Made by a program: the position numbers and the translations under genes. The notes beneath the pieces are model-generated. The model saw nothing but the letters and a program-made list of their open reading frames with translations. It made no database searches and was not told where the DNA came from. DNA of 64,000 nt from LMUY01 sp964247705 (GTDB taxonomy: Bacteria; Pseudomonadota; Alphaproteobacteria; Acetobacterales; Acetobacteraceae), in the NCBI GenBank assembly GCA_964247705.1, contig CAXTVQ010000012.1:12263-76262 (forward strand), in the 5' to 3' direction. Positions 55,040 through 63,403 of this stretch are shown here, piece after piece (position 1 is the first letter of the stretch; the number at the start of each line of letters is the position of its first letter).

Positions 55040-55761
55040 AGCCATGCGGTGCCGTCCGGGCGTGGGATGGCGCGGGTGGCGGGGGAGCCGACCAGCACGA
55101 GCGTGCCCATGTCGGCACGGGCCGGGTCGGCAAGCGCCAGCGTGGTGGTGTGCAAGCGCTCATCCGGGCGGCTGATCCGGGTGGCGAAGGCCACGGCCGT
55201 GGTGTCCGGAAGCACGGTGCGCAGCTCGTCGAAGGCCGCGCCTAACTGCCACGGGCGGGCGCGGGAGAGCGGGTTGTACAGGGTCAGCACGAATCCGGCG
55301 CCGGCCGCCGCGCGCAGGCGGGCGAGCACCGTCGGCCAGGGCTTGAGGTTGTCCGACAGCGAGATGGCGCAGAAATCGTGGCCGAGCGGGGCGCCGAGCC
55401 GGGCGGCGGCGGCGAGCAGGGCGGAGATGCCGGGGACGATCTCGATCTCCAGGGCGGCGAACGGCGGGTGCGCCTCGACCGCCTCGAACACCGCGGCGGC
55501 CATGCCGAACACGCCGGGGTCGCCGCCCGAAACGACGGCCACGCGACGGCCGGCGGCGGCGAGGCTGAGGGCGTGATGCGCGCGGCTCAGCTCCACGCGG
55601 TTGTCCGAGGCATGGCGGGTCTGGTCAGGCAGCATGGCGACGCGATCCAGATAAGGCGCGTAGCCAACGAGGTCGGTCGCCTCCGCCAGCGCCGCGGCTG
55701 CCCGGGGTGCGAGCAGGTCCGCGGCGCCCGGGCCGAGGCCGAGCACGGTCAGGCGGCTCAC
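55015..55761 (-). CDS. cobJ: Precorrin-3B C17-methyltransferase
   Basis: A 248-residue methylase with the start SRLTVLGLGPGAADLLAPRA and blocks DLVGYAPYLDRV, VAVVSGGDPGVFGMAAAVFE and NPLSRARPWQLGAAFDEL. It methylates C17 with ring contraction. GTG at 55761 overlaps the cobI stop. Confidence 0.95.
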   Translation of the reverse strand: MSRLTVLGLGPGAADLLAPRAAAALAEATDLVGYAPYLDRVAMLPDQTRHASDNRVELSRAHHALSLAAAGRRVAVVSGGDPGVFGMAAAVFEAVEAHPPFAALEIEIVPGISALLAAAARLGAPLGHDFCAISLSDNLKPWPTVLARLRAAAGAGFVLTLYNPLSRARPWQLGAAFDELRTVLPDTTAVAFATRISRPDERLHTTTLALADPARADMGTLVLVGSPATRAIPRPDGTAWLYTPRSAA

Positions 55762-56483
55762 CGTGGGCCTCTTCGGCCGGGAACGAGGACGAGGGAGAAG
55801 TATGGCGCCGGATCGTCGGCGACGTCGGCCAGAGCTGCGATGCGTTCGCCGGGCATGGTGCCGCGCTCGACATACAAGGCGTGGGGAGCGCGGCCGGCAT
55901 CCTGCAGCGCGCGGCGGATCTTGGGCAGGTTGCGGCCTACCTTCATGATGACGGCAGCGTCCGTCTCGCGCAGGCGAAGCGCGAGGTCGGCCTCGGTCAG
56001 CGTGCCGGGGAGGATGGTGAGCACGTCGTCGCCATGCGTCATGGGGGTGCCCGCGCGGGCCCAGGCGCCGGACATGCCGGTGACGCCGGGGACGACCTCG
56101 TGTTGGTAGTGCGGGGAGAGGTGGTCGAACACGTACATGGCGGAGCCGTAGAAGAACGGGTCCCCCTCGCACAGCAAGGCTACGGACTCGCCTAAGTCGA
56201 GCCTGGCCGCGATGGTGCTTGCGGCATCGCGGTAGAACGCGGCCATCTCGGTGGCGTAGCGCGGGTCCGAGAGGGGAATCTCCGTCGTGAACGGGTAGTC
56301 GAAGCGCAGGGCGTCGGCGCCCGGCCGGAGATGGGCGGCGGCGATGGTGCGGGCATGGCTGGGCCGGCCGCGTTTGGCGAAGAAGGCGTAGGCGGGGGCG
56401 TCGGCGAGGATACGGGCGGCCTTGAGCGTCAGCAACTCGGGGTCGCCGGGCCCGACGCCGACGCTGTAGAGGGTTCCCGTCAT
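55758..56483 (-). CDS. cobI: Precorrin-2 C20-methyltransferase
   Basis: A 241-residue methylase, MTGTLYSVGVGPGDPELLTL at the start. VALLCEGDPFFYGSAMYVF and VVPGVTGMSGAWARAG are diagnostic. It makes precorrin-3A. The start overlaps the cobH stop as ATGA. Confidence 0.95.
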   Translation of the reverse strand: MTGTLYSVGVGPGDPELLTLKAARILADAPAYAFFAKRGRPSHARTIAAAHLRPGADALRFDYPFTTEIPLSDPRYATEMAAFYRDAASTIAARLDLGESVALLCEGDPFFYGSAMYVFDHLSPHYQHEVVPGVTGMSGAWARAGTPMTHGDDVLTILPGTLTEADLALRLRETDAAVIMKVGRNLPKIRRALQDAGRAPHALYVERGTMPGERIAALADVADDPAPYFSLVLVPGRRGPR

Positions 56484-57106
56484 TCGGTGTCGCTAGCCAG
56501 CGCGTTGATCGCGGCCACGGCCATGGCGCTGCCGCCACGGCGGCCCGGCAGGATGAGGCAAGGGACGCGCTGGTCGGCCCAGAGCGCGTCCTTGGACTCC
56601 GCGGCGCCAACGAAGCCTACCGGCAGGCCGATGATGGCCGCCGGGTAGGGGGCGCCGGCGTCGAGCAGTTCGAGCAGATGGAACAAGGCCGTGGGCGCGT
56701 TGCCGATGGCCACCACGGCGCCCGCGAGCTTGGGCCCCCATAGATCGAGTGCCGCGGCGGAGCGGGTGTTGCCGATTGCGCGTGCGAGGGCGGGCGTGGC
56801 CGGGTCGGCTAGGGTGCAGAGGATCTCGTTGCCGGCCGGAAGGCGGGAGCGGGTGATGCCCTGGGCAACCATGGTGGCATCGCAAAGGATGGGTGCACCG
56901 GCGCGCAGAGCGGTTTGCGCGGCCTGGGTGAAAGCCGGCGAGAAACGCAGGGCGGGGGCGATGGCGGTGTCCCCGGCAGCGTGCACGATGCGTACGGCAA
57001 TGCGCGCTTCGGCTTCGGTGCGGCCATCAAGATCGGTCTCGGCGCGGATGGTGGCAAAGGATTGCGCATAGATCGCGGCGCCGTCGCGGATGTAGTCGTA
57101 GCTCAT
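56480..57106 (-). CDS. cobH: Precorrin-8X methylmutase
   Basis: A 208-residue CobH/CbiC protein. The catalytic histidine is in VRIVHAAGD, followed by ILCDATMVAQGITRSRLP and IIGLPVGFVGAAESKDAL. It moves the C11 methyl to C12 to form hydrogenobyrinate. Coupled to cobG by an ATGA overlap. Confidence 0.95.
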   Translation of the reverse strand: MSYDYIRDGAAIYAQSFATIRAETDLDGRTEAEARIAVRIVHAAGDTAIAPALRFSPAFTQAAQTALRAGAPILCDATMVAQGITRSRLPAGNEILCTLADPATPALARAIGNTRSAAALDLWGPKLAGAVVAIGNAPTALFHLLELLDAGAPYPAAIIGLPVGFVGAAESKDALWADQRVPCLILPGRRGGSAMAVAAINALASDTE

Positions 57107-58038
57107 AGCGCGGCCATGGCTTGGGACAGGGTGAGGCCGGTTAGGTCTGGCCTATCGCCGGCCCGGCCGTGGCGGATGACGTCGTAGCGGCCGTTGCGTC
57201 CGACGAGTGTGGTGGCTGGGCGGGGATAGGCGCAGCCTTTGGCGCAACCGGAGACGTGCAGGTTGGTGAACCCAGCGGCTTGCAGCGCGGCGGCATCGGC
57301 GCGGGCAGGGATGCTGCCACTGCTGCAGGCGGGAGCGCCGGGGCAGGCGGTGATGGTGTTGGGTGCATCGCCGAAGCCGGGTGCGCGGATGGGAGAGAGC
57401 AAGGCGCGCCAGGGCGTGGTACGGACGATGTCGTGCGGAGCGAGCAGGGACGCCAGATGCGCGAGGGTCGCGACGTCGGTCTGGCCTAAGGGAAGGTAAA
57501 GTAGATGCTTCCCCTCCCCTCGAGGAAGCGGGTTGGGGGGAGCGGTGACACGCGCGTGATGGGTGCCGCCAACTGCCGCTTTCTCAAGGGGAGGGGAGAA
57601 GAGAGCGCGGCGAAGCGTTTCTGCGTCGTGAGCAGTTGGGCGTCCGGCGAGGAAGATGGTGTTGCCGTCCACGCTGACACCAAATTTCACCGGCAAGCCG
57701 GGCGTTTCCGACAGAACGGCCTCCGCTCCCGCCACCAGCGCATCATCGCTGCCGGGAAGCGCGGTGACGTTGCGCCTTGCCTCGCGCGCCGGGTCCGGAT
57801 CGGCGAGGCCAGCGGCGACCATCGCGGCGGCGAAATCGGCAGGGGCGTGCACGCCCCGGATCTGGAGATTGCCGCGGCTTGTCAACTCGATGATGCCATT
57901 GCCGTAGCACGCGGCTGCCTCGGCAAGCGCGGCCAGAGCGGGGGCGGGAAGCCGGCCGCCGAACGGTTTGACGCGCAAGAGCAGACCGTCGCCGGAGGGC
58001 ATCGGCGCGTGCACGGTGGGGCACCAGCCGCGGATCAT
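57103..58038 (-). CDS. cobG: Precorrin-3B synthase CobG, with repeat-derived insert
   Basis: A 311-residue protein. The N-terminal ferredoxin-like part has GDGLLLRVKPFGG and IIELTSRGNLQIRGV. The C-terminal part has the Fe-S cysteines in TACPGAPACSSG and HVSGCAKGCAYP. It hydroxylates precorrin-3A in the aerobic pathway and needs oxygen. Residues about 145-177 (KAAVGGTHHARVTAPPNP, LPRGEGKHL) are translated from a palindromic repeat. Even with this insert it is shorter than well-known CobG proteins of 400-460 residues. The start overlaps the cobN stop as ATGA. Confidence 0.85.
   Translation of the reverse strand: MIRGWCPTVHAPMPSGDGLLLRVKPFGGRLPAPALAALAEAAACYGNGIIELTSRGNLQIRGVHAPADFAAAMVAAGLADPDPAREARRNVTALPGSDDALVAGAEAVLSETPGLPVKFGVSVDGNTIFLAGRPTAHDAETLRRALFSPPLEKAAVGGTHHARVTAPPNPLPRGEGKHLLYLPLGQTDVATLAHLASLLAPHDIVRTTPWRALLSPIRAPGFGDAPNTITACPGAPACSSGSIPARADAAALQAAGFTNLHVSGCAKGCAYPRPATTLVGRNGRYDVIRHGRAGDRPDLTGLTLSQAMAAL
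57507..57603. repeat. GC-rich palindromic repeat inside cobG
   Basis: The left arm 57508-57545 begins CTTCCCCTCCCCTCGAGG and continues AAGCGGGTTGGGGGGAGCGG, matching the 37628 copy. The right arm CTCAAGGGGAGGGGAGAAG (57583-57601) pairs with the outer left arm. The element does not break the cobG frame. Confidence 0.75.
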
Positions 58039-61000
58039 GCGGCGATGTCGTTGCGCTGCGGGTGCCACAAGCCGGCGTCGCGCAACCCGGCGAAACGGGC
58101 GCGGATGGCGGCATGGGCATCCGCGTTCTCTCGCTGCAGAAATGCGTCGACATCCGCCGTGCCGAGCGTCGCGGCATAGACCAGGTCCAGTTGACGGTCG
58201 AACCGGTCGGGCAGGGTCTCGGCGAAGGCGGCGAGCGCGTCCACGGTGCGCGCGATCTCGGCGCCGCCGCCGTAGCCGTGGCGCATCATTCCGGCGAGCC
58301 AAGCCGGGTTGGCGGCGCGCCCGCGGACGACGCGTCGGACCTGGTCGGCGAGCCGGCGGGCGGTGCCGTCATGGTGGTAGAGCGCCGGGTTGGCCCCGAG
58401 CGCGGCGGCCGCGGCGGCGAAACCGCCGAAATGGGCGGCGTACTCGGCGCTATCCAGCAGGTCCGTGCCGGTGTGGTCCTGGATGTGCAGGAAGGCGTCG
58501 GCGGCGCGCAGGCGCTCGGCAAGGGCGGCCGGGTCTGGCGTGGGGTCGGACGCGCCGTAGCCGGTGACGGAGTTGGCGAACCAGTCGTCGCCCACGCCGT
58601 AGCGGCCGGGCGCGGGGCCGAACACGCGGGGGCCGGAGTGGCCGGCGAGCGGGTTCCAGTCGGGCGCCTCGTCCCGTGCGGCAACCGCGGTGGCCGCGGC
58701 ATCGAACAGGGCGACCTGGGCGGCAAAGGCGTCGCGGAACAGCCCGGAGATCCGCAAGGTGACGTCGATGCGGGGGCGGTCCAGTTCGGCGATCGGGGTG
58801 ACGGTGAAGGCGTTCACGCGGGCGGACCCGGCGTCCCACACAGGGCGCGTGCCGAGCAGCAGCAGGGCGAGCGCGATATCCTCGCCGCCGGTGCGCATGG
58901 CGGCGGCGCCCCAAACGTTGAGCACGATGGAGCGCGGCCAGTCGCCATGGTCCTGCCGGTGGCGGCGCAGCAGGTCGTCGGCCGCACGCTCGGCCAAGGC
59001 GAGTGCGGAGCGGGTGGGGAGCATGCGCGGGTCGATGCCGGCGAGGTTGCGGCCGGTGGGCAGCACGTCCGGCCGGGCGGCGGAGGGCGCGCCGGCGGGG
59101 CCGGGGGGCACGAAGCGTCCGTCCAGGGCTGCCGACAAGGCTGCGCGTTCGGCGGGCGCACAGGCTTCGGCGCCGGGTGGCAAAAGGGCCAGGCGCTCGG
59201 GCGCGGGGGGCTGGCCGTAGACGTGCAGGCCGTCGCGGATCTGCAAGTCTTTCACGTCGCAGAGATAAGCGTCGAGGCGGGCAAGGGTGTCGTCGTCCGG
59301 GCTGCCGGGCATCTCATCGAGCAGGCCGGCGGTGGCGGCGCGGTCCAGGATGCGGGTGCGCAGCAGGACGGTGCGGCGGCGGTCCATACCGTCGGCTGCG
59401 GCGTATTCGTCGATCATCTGTTCGAGTTGGGCGGCGTCCCCGTGCAGGCCCGCCGGGCGGATCGGCGGGGTGAGGTGGCCGATGGTGACAGCACCCAGGC
59501 GGCGCTTGGCTGCGGTGGCCTCGCCGGGGTTGTTGACGATAAAGGGGTAGACGACCGGCAAGCCGCCCGTGAGCGCGCGGGGCCAGCACAGGGGTGACAG
59601 CGCGGAGGCCTTGCCGGGCAGCCACTCCAGCGAGCCATGGGTGCCGAGATGGACGAGTGCGTGCTGCGTGCGCAACGCGAGGTAGAAAGCGATGTAGGCA
59701 TGACGAGGTGGCAGGTCGGGGTCGTGATAGGTCGCGCGGCGGTCGGTTTCGCTGCCGCGGCCGGGTTGCAGGGCGGCGGTGAGGTTGCCAAGCCGGAGGT
59801 GGCGAAGGGTGAAGTGACCGTCCTGCACCGAAGGGTCGTCGGCCGGGTCTCCCCAAGCAGCTTGAGCGGCTTGCTGCAACGGGAGTGGGAGCGTGGAGAA
59901 CAGGACGGCGTAGTCGTCCAGGCTTAGGAATGGCCTTGGGTCGGATCGGGTCAGCGCTTCGGTGAGTGCCCCGGTGTCGGCAGGGTGCGTGGTGTAGCCG
60001 GCTTCGGCCAGCAGGCTGGTTAGGGCGGAAAGGCTGGCGAACGTGTCCAAGCCGACGGCGTGCCCGCGCTGGCCGCCGAGGCCGGGGTAGTCGCTCAGCA
60101 CGATCGTGATGGTGCGCTCGGCCGCGAGTGTCCGGCGCAGCCTGGCCCAGCCGGCGGCGCGGTCGGCGGCAAGCGTGATGCCGTCGGGGTCCGGCTGGTG
60201 GGTGGTGCGGCCGTCCTGCTCGCGCTTGAAGGAGATGGCGGCGGTGAGCAGGCGGCCGTCGAGTTCGGGGAGGGCGACCTGCATGGCGAGGTCGGCGGGG
60301 GTGAGGCCGCGGGTGGAGGCGAGCCAGGCTCCATGGTTCGTGCTGGCGAGGATGAGTTGCAGGACGGGGGCGTTGGCGGCGTCCAAAGGGGAAATGCTTG
60401 CGCGCGCCGACCCCTCTCCCTCGAGGGAAGGAAGAGAAGACGCGGAGAAGCCGGTGGCGTTCAGCACCATGGCGGGTTGCCAGGCAGCCAGCGTGCGGGC
60501 GACGTAGGCGGCGGTGGCGGGGGATTTCAGGCTGCCGGCGTAGATGCTGCCGACGGCGAGGCCGCGTGCGTGCAGGGCGTCGGTCATGGCCGTGATCGGA
60601 GCGATATCGTCCGAGAGCAGGTGGGAGCGATAGAACACGATCGCGGCCAGCGGACGGTCATCCAGGTCGAGCCTAAGCACGCCGTGCTCAGGACATGCCT
60701 CGGCCTGTGCCCCGTCATCGGGGCCGAGGCCGCCCAGGTGGGCCATGAGGGCGAGGGCGCGGGCCATGTTGGCGGGGCCGCCGTGGCGGAAACAGGCGTC
60801 GAGCCGGGTAAGCGGGTCCGGAGGCATGGTGGACAACGCGGCAAGCGCCGGGTCCACGCGGCCATCGCCGGGGAGCACTGCGAGCGGGATGGCGCGGGCG
60901 CGGCAGAGGGCGGCCAGTTCTTCGGCGCCGTAACGCCAGTAGTCGAGCCCGCCAAGCAGGCGCAGCACGACACAGCGCGCGTGGGCGGCCGTCTGCTCGA

Positions 61001-61202
61001 GGTAGAGGTCCACCGAGAGCGGGTGGCGCAGCTTGCCGAGCGGGGCGAGCCGCAAGGAGGGTGGGCCGTGGTGCGCGCAGGCGAGCGCACCGAGGTCGGC
61101 GTCCGAGAAGGAGAGCACCAGCAGGTCCGCGGGACCGTGCCCGAGGTCGACCGCGGCGGCGGCTTCGTCGAGCGAGCGGGTTTCACGGACCAGGAGGTGC
61201 AT
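58035..61202 (-). CDS. cobN: Cobaltochelatase subunit CobN
   Basis: A 1055-residue large subunit of the aerobic, ATP-dependent cobaltochelatase. Typical blocks are LGTHGSLEWLPGKASALS, YPFIVNNPGEATAAKRRLGA and LNVWGAAAMRTGGEDIALAL. It inserts cobalt into hydrogenobyrinate a,c-diamide with CobS/CobT-type AAA partners, which are not in the window. Residues about 254-264 (SLPSLEGEGSA) are read from a repeat. The family is more often 1100-1280 residues. The start overlaps the cobW stop as TGATG. Confidence 0.93.
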   Translation of the reverse strand: MHLLVRETRSLDEAAAAVDLGHGPADLLVLSFSDADLGALACAHHGPPSLRLAPLGKLRHPLSVDLYLEQTAAHARCVVLRLLGGLDYWRYGAEELAALCRARAIPLAVLPGDGRVDPALAALSTMPPDPLTRLDACFRHGGPANMARALALMAHLGGLGPDDGAQAEACPEHGVLRLDLDDRPLAAIVFYRSHLLSDDIAPITAMTDALHARGLAVGSIYAGSLKSPATAAYVARTLAAWQPAMVLNATGFSASSLPSLEGEGSARASISPLDAANAPVLQLILASTNHGAWLASTRGLTPADLAMQVALPELDGRLLTAAISFKREQDGRTTHQPDPDGITLAADRAAGWARLRRTLAAERTITIVLSDYPGLGGQRGHAVGLDTFASLSALTSLLAEAGYTTHPADTGALTEALTRSDPRPFLSLDDYAVLFSTLPLPLQQAAQAAWGDPADDPSVQDGHFTLRHLRLGNLTAALQPGRGSETDRRATYHDPDLPPRHAYIAFYLALRTQHALVHLGTHGSLEWLPGKASALSPLCWPRALTGGLPVVYPFIVNNPGEATAAKRRLGAVTIGHLTPPIRPAGLHGDAAQLEQMIDEYAAADGMDRRRTVLLRTRILDRAATAGLLDEMPGSPDDDTLARLDAYLCDVKDLQIRDGLHVYGQPPAPERLALLPPGAEACAPAERAALSAALDGRFVPPGPAGAPSAARPDVLPTGRNLAGIDPRMLPTRSALALAERAADDLLRRHRQDHGDWPRSIVLNVWGAAAMRTGGEDIALALLLLGTRPVWDAGSARVNAFTVTPIAELDRPRIDVTLRISGLFRDAFAAQVALFDAAATAVAARDEAPDWNPLAGHSGPRVFGPAPGRYGVGDDWFANSVTGYGASDPTPDPAALAERLRAADAFLHIQDHTGTDLLDSAEYAAHFGGFAAAAAALGANPALYHHDGTARRLADQVRRVVRGRAANPAWLAGMMRHGYGGGAEIARTVDALAAFAETLPDRFDRQLDLVYAATLGTADVDAFLQRENADAHAAIRARFAGLRDAGLWHPQRNDIAA
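60411..60440. repeat. Single-arm GC-rich repeat inside cobN
   Basis: CCCCTCTCCCTCGAGGGAAG then GAAGAGAAG reads like one shortened arm of the window's repeat family, with a small hairpin of its own (CTCCCTCGAGGGA). It keeps the cobN frame. Confidence 0.5.
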
Positions 61203-62224
61203 CAGGCGAGTGCCGCGGCGATGGCGGCGCGGTCGATGCCAGTCTGGCCGATCACGACCAACTGGCCGCGCCGGTCCTCGCCTTGCGCCCAGGGCCGGTC
61301 GTAGTAGTGGCGGAAGCGCGTGCCGACGCCCTGGACTGCCAGCCGCATCGGCCGGCCAATGACAGGAACGAAACCCTTGATCCGCAGCACATCATGTGAC
61401 CCGGCGACCGCGGCGAGGCGCTGCACCAGCGCGTCGGGCGATGCAGTTTCCGGGATCGGCACGATGAAGCTGTCGAAGTCGTCGTGCTCGTGCTGGCCGT
61501 CCTCCGCGTCGTGGCAAGACGGGCGCGTGTCGAGGTCGTCCTCGGCTGCGGCATCCAGGCCCAGCAGTACTGCAAGGTCCACCCGGCCTTCGGCAGCGGT
61601 GACGAGGGCGGCGGGGCGAGGCAGGGCGGCCGCGATCTCCGTTCGCAGGGCGGCGAGCGCTGCGGCGTCCAGCAAATCGGCCTTGTTGAGGATCACGAGG
61701 TCGGCAGCACCCACTTGATCACCGTAGACCTCGGCGAGTGGGTTGTCGTGGTCGAGGTTCTCGTCGGCAGCACGCTGGGCGGCCACGGCGGCCGGGTCAT
61801 CGGCGAACCGGCCGGCGGCGACGGCGGGGCCGTCCACCACGGCAATCACGCCGTCCACGGTGACGCGGGCGCGGATGTCGGGCCAGCCGAACGCCTTCAG
61901 CAGCGGCTTGGGCAGAGCGAGGCCGGACGTTTCGATCAGGATGTGGTCGGGCGGGTTCGGGCGGTCCAGCAGCGCGTGAATCGCGGGCAGGAACTCGTCG
62001 GCAACGGTGCAGCAAAGGCAGCCATTGGCCAACTCGACGATGTCGATGTCCTCGCAGCCGGGAATGCCGCAGGAGCGCAGCACCTCGCCGTCGATGCCGA
62101 GGGAGCCGAATTCGTTCACCAGCACGGCGATGCGGCGGCCGCCCGCGTTGGCCAGCACGTGGCGGACCAGGGTGGTCTTACCGGCGCCGAGGAAGCCGGT
62201 GATGACGGTGCAGGGGATCTTCAT
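61202..62224 (-). CDS. cobW: CobW family GTPase, cobalt metallochaperone
   Basis: A 340-residue G3E GTPase. Walker A is TGFLGAGKTTLVRHV, the metal site is the family CxCC motif NGCLCCTV, and NKADLLD is the base-recognition motif. A His/Asp-rich loop (CHDAEDGQHEHDD) precedes the C-terminal domain. It is thought to deliver cobalt to CobN, encoded immediately downstream. The start at 62224 overlaps the DUF1636 stop. Confidence 0.94.
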   Translation of the reverse strand: MKIPCTVITGFLGAGKTTLVRHVLANAGGRRIAVLVNEFGSLGIDGEVLRSCGIPGCEDIDIVELANGCLCCTVADEFLPAIHALLDRPNPPDHILIETSGLALPKPLLKAFGWPDIRARVTVDGVIAVVDGPAVAAGRFADDPAAVAAQRAADENLDHDNPLAEVYGDQVGAADLVILNKADLLDAAALAALRTEIAAALPRPAALVTAAEGRVDLAVLLGLDAAAEDDLDTRPSCHDAEDGQHEHDDFDSFIVPIPETASPDALVQRLAAVAGSHDVLRIKGFVPVIGRPMRLAVQGVGTRFRHYYDRPWAQGEDRRGQLVVIGQTGIDRAAIAAALA

Positions 62225-62571
62225 GCCGGCAGCCGTCCCATGACCATGTTGGCGAGCGACGCGGCGCGTCTCGAGGGCAGGATCGTGCCGGTCGGGTGAG
62301 CAGAATAGAGCCGGGCGTAGGCCAGCAGGTCGCCGGCGAGGTCCGGGCGGAGGCGGCCCAACAGATAGGTCCATTTGCCGGGGGTGGAGATCGCGGCGGC
62401 GCAGCCCTCGTTGCAGACGGACAGGCAGGAGACTTCGCGCAGCTCGACGGCGTCCGCATCCGGGTGGGTGGCGACGGCCTGGTGCATGAAGCGGCCGGGT
62501 GCGGTCTCGCCCTCGGCAAGCGGCAACCCGGCGCGGCAAGTGACGCATACGTGAAGGATCGGCGTGGGCAT
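62221..62571 (-). CDS. DUF1636 cysteine-rich small protein
   Basis: A 116-residue protein of the DUF1636 family, often found in cobalamin clusters. Cysteines are C9 and C12 (VCVTC) and C49, C53 and C57 (SCLSVCNEGC), a spacing like that of thioredoxin-like [2Fe-2S] ferredoxins, though metal binding instead of an Fe-S cluster is possible. It is the first gene behind the riboswitch and is coupled to cobW by an ATGA overlap. The role is unknown. Confidence 0.82.
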   Translation of the reverse strand: MPTPILHVCVTCRAGLPLAEGETAPGRFMHQAVATHPDADAVELREVSCLSVCNEGCAAAISTPGKWTYLLGRLRPDLAGDLLAYARLYSAHPTGTILPSRRAASLANMVMGRLPA

Positions 62572-62719
62572 TGCGGGCGGCCTCCGTCAGACGCACGGGT
62601 GCCCATCGCCTCCGGACGCAAGCGCCCAGTGGTCTGGCTGCACCCCTGTCGCAGGTGTCAGCCAGCCAACTCCGGTGCACCCCGCCCGGCGTCGCAACGG
62701 TGTCCTGGCGCCGAGTGTG

Positions 62720-62885
62720 CGCCAGCGATGGCAGGTCTCCTGGCTCACGGATCGAACGCGGCGACGGCGGCCTTCCCGGGTGGAACCCAGTGGCATGTGC
62801 CGGCGCCGCTCTCCGCTTACAGTTGCGGGGGCAGCCGCGGTGTCGCACCGCGTTCCCTTTTCAGCCTCCGTTTGGAAGCACCATC
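62720..62885 (-). promoter_or_regulatory. Cobalamin riboswitch
   Basis: Read on the minus strand, the RNA has GGTGCTTCC, AAAGGGAACGCGGTG, the conserved core CTGCCCCCGCAACTGTAAGC, GCCACTGGG, CCCGGGAAGGC and the closing CCAGGAGACCTGCCAT, in the order of the cobalamin (AdoCbl) riboswitch. It precedes the DUF1636-cobW-cobN-cobG operon by about 150 nt and should switch it off when cobalamin is plentiful. The remaining 62572-62719 is untranslated leader in which an expression platform must lie. Confidence 0.93.
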
Positions 62886-62896
62886 CACTCCGGTGT

Positions 62897-63403
62897 ATGG
62901 CCGAGCGCGTGGCAGGTCAAATCACCTTCGTCCTGGGCGGCGCACGGTCCGGCAAGAGCCGGTATGCGGAGGCGCTGGTGCAGGCGCATCCGCCGCCTTG
63001 GCGCTACGTGGCAACCGGGCAGGCCTGGGACGATGAGATGCGCGCCCGGATCGCGGAACACCGCGCGCGCCGGGACGCCGGGTGGGAGACGGTCGAGGCG
63101 CCCCTCGATCTGGCGGGAGCGCTGGCTAGCGACGCACCGGTGCTGGTGGATTGCCTGACGTTGTGGACGACCAACCTGCTGTTGGCGGAGCGGGAGCCGG
63201 ACTGGCCTGGCCTGCTGGCCGTGCTTGAAGGGCGGACGGCGCCAACCGTCATGGTGTCCAACGAGGTGGGATTGGGGATCGTCCCGGACAACGCGCTGGC
63301 GCGGCGCTTCCGGGACCTGGCGGGGGTGTTGCATCAGCGCGTGGCGGCGCGGGCCGACCGGGTGGTGCTGATGATCGCTGGCATAGCGATGGTGGTGAAA
63401 TGA
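62897..63403 (+). CDS. cobP: Adenosylcobinamide kinase/guanylyltransferase
   Basis: A 168-residue CobP (CobU) enzyme that phosphorylates adenosylcobinamide and adds GMP. Walker A is LGGARSGKSRYAEAL, and VSNEVGLGIVPDNALARRFRD is the family block. ATG at 62897 starts 11 nt from the 5' end of the riboswitch on the opposite strand; GTG at 62894 is possible. It is coupled to cobO by an ATGA overlap. Confidence 0.94.
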   Translation: MAERVAGQITFVLGGARSGKSRYAEALVQAHPPPWRYVATGQAWDDEMRARIAEHRARRDAGWETVEAPLDLAGALASDAPVLVDCLTLWTTNLLLAEREPDWPGLLAVLEGRTAPTVMVSNEVGLGIVPDNALARRFRDLAGVLHQRVAARADRVVLMIAGIAMVVK

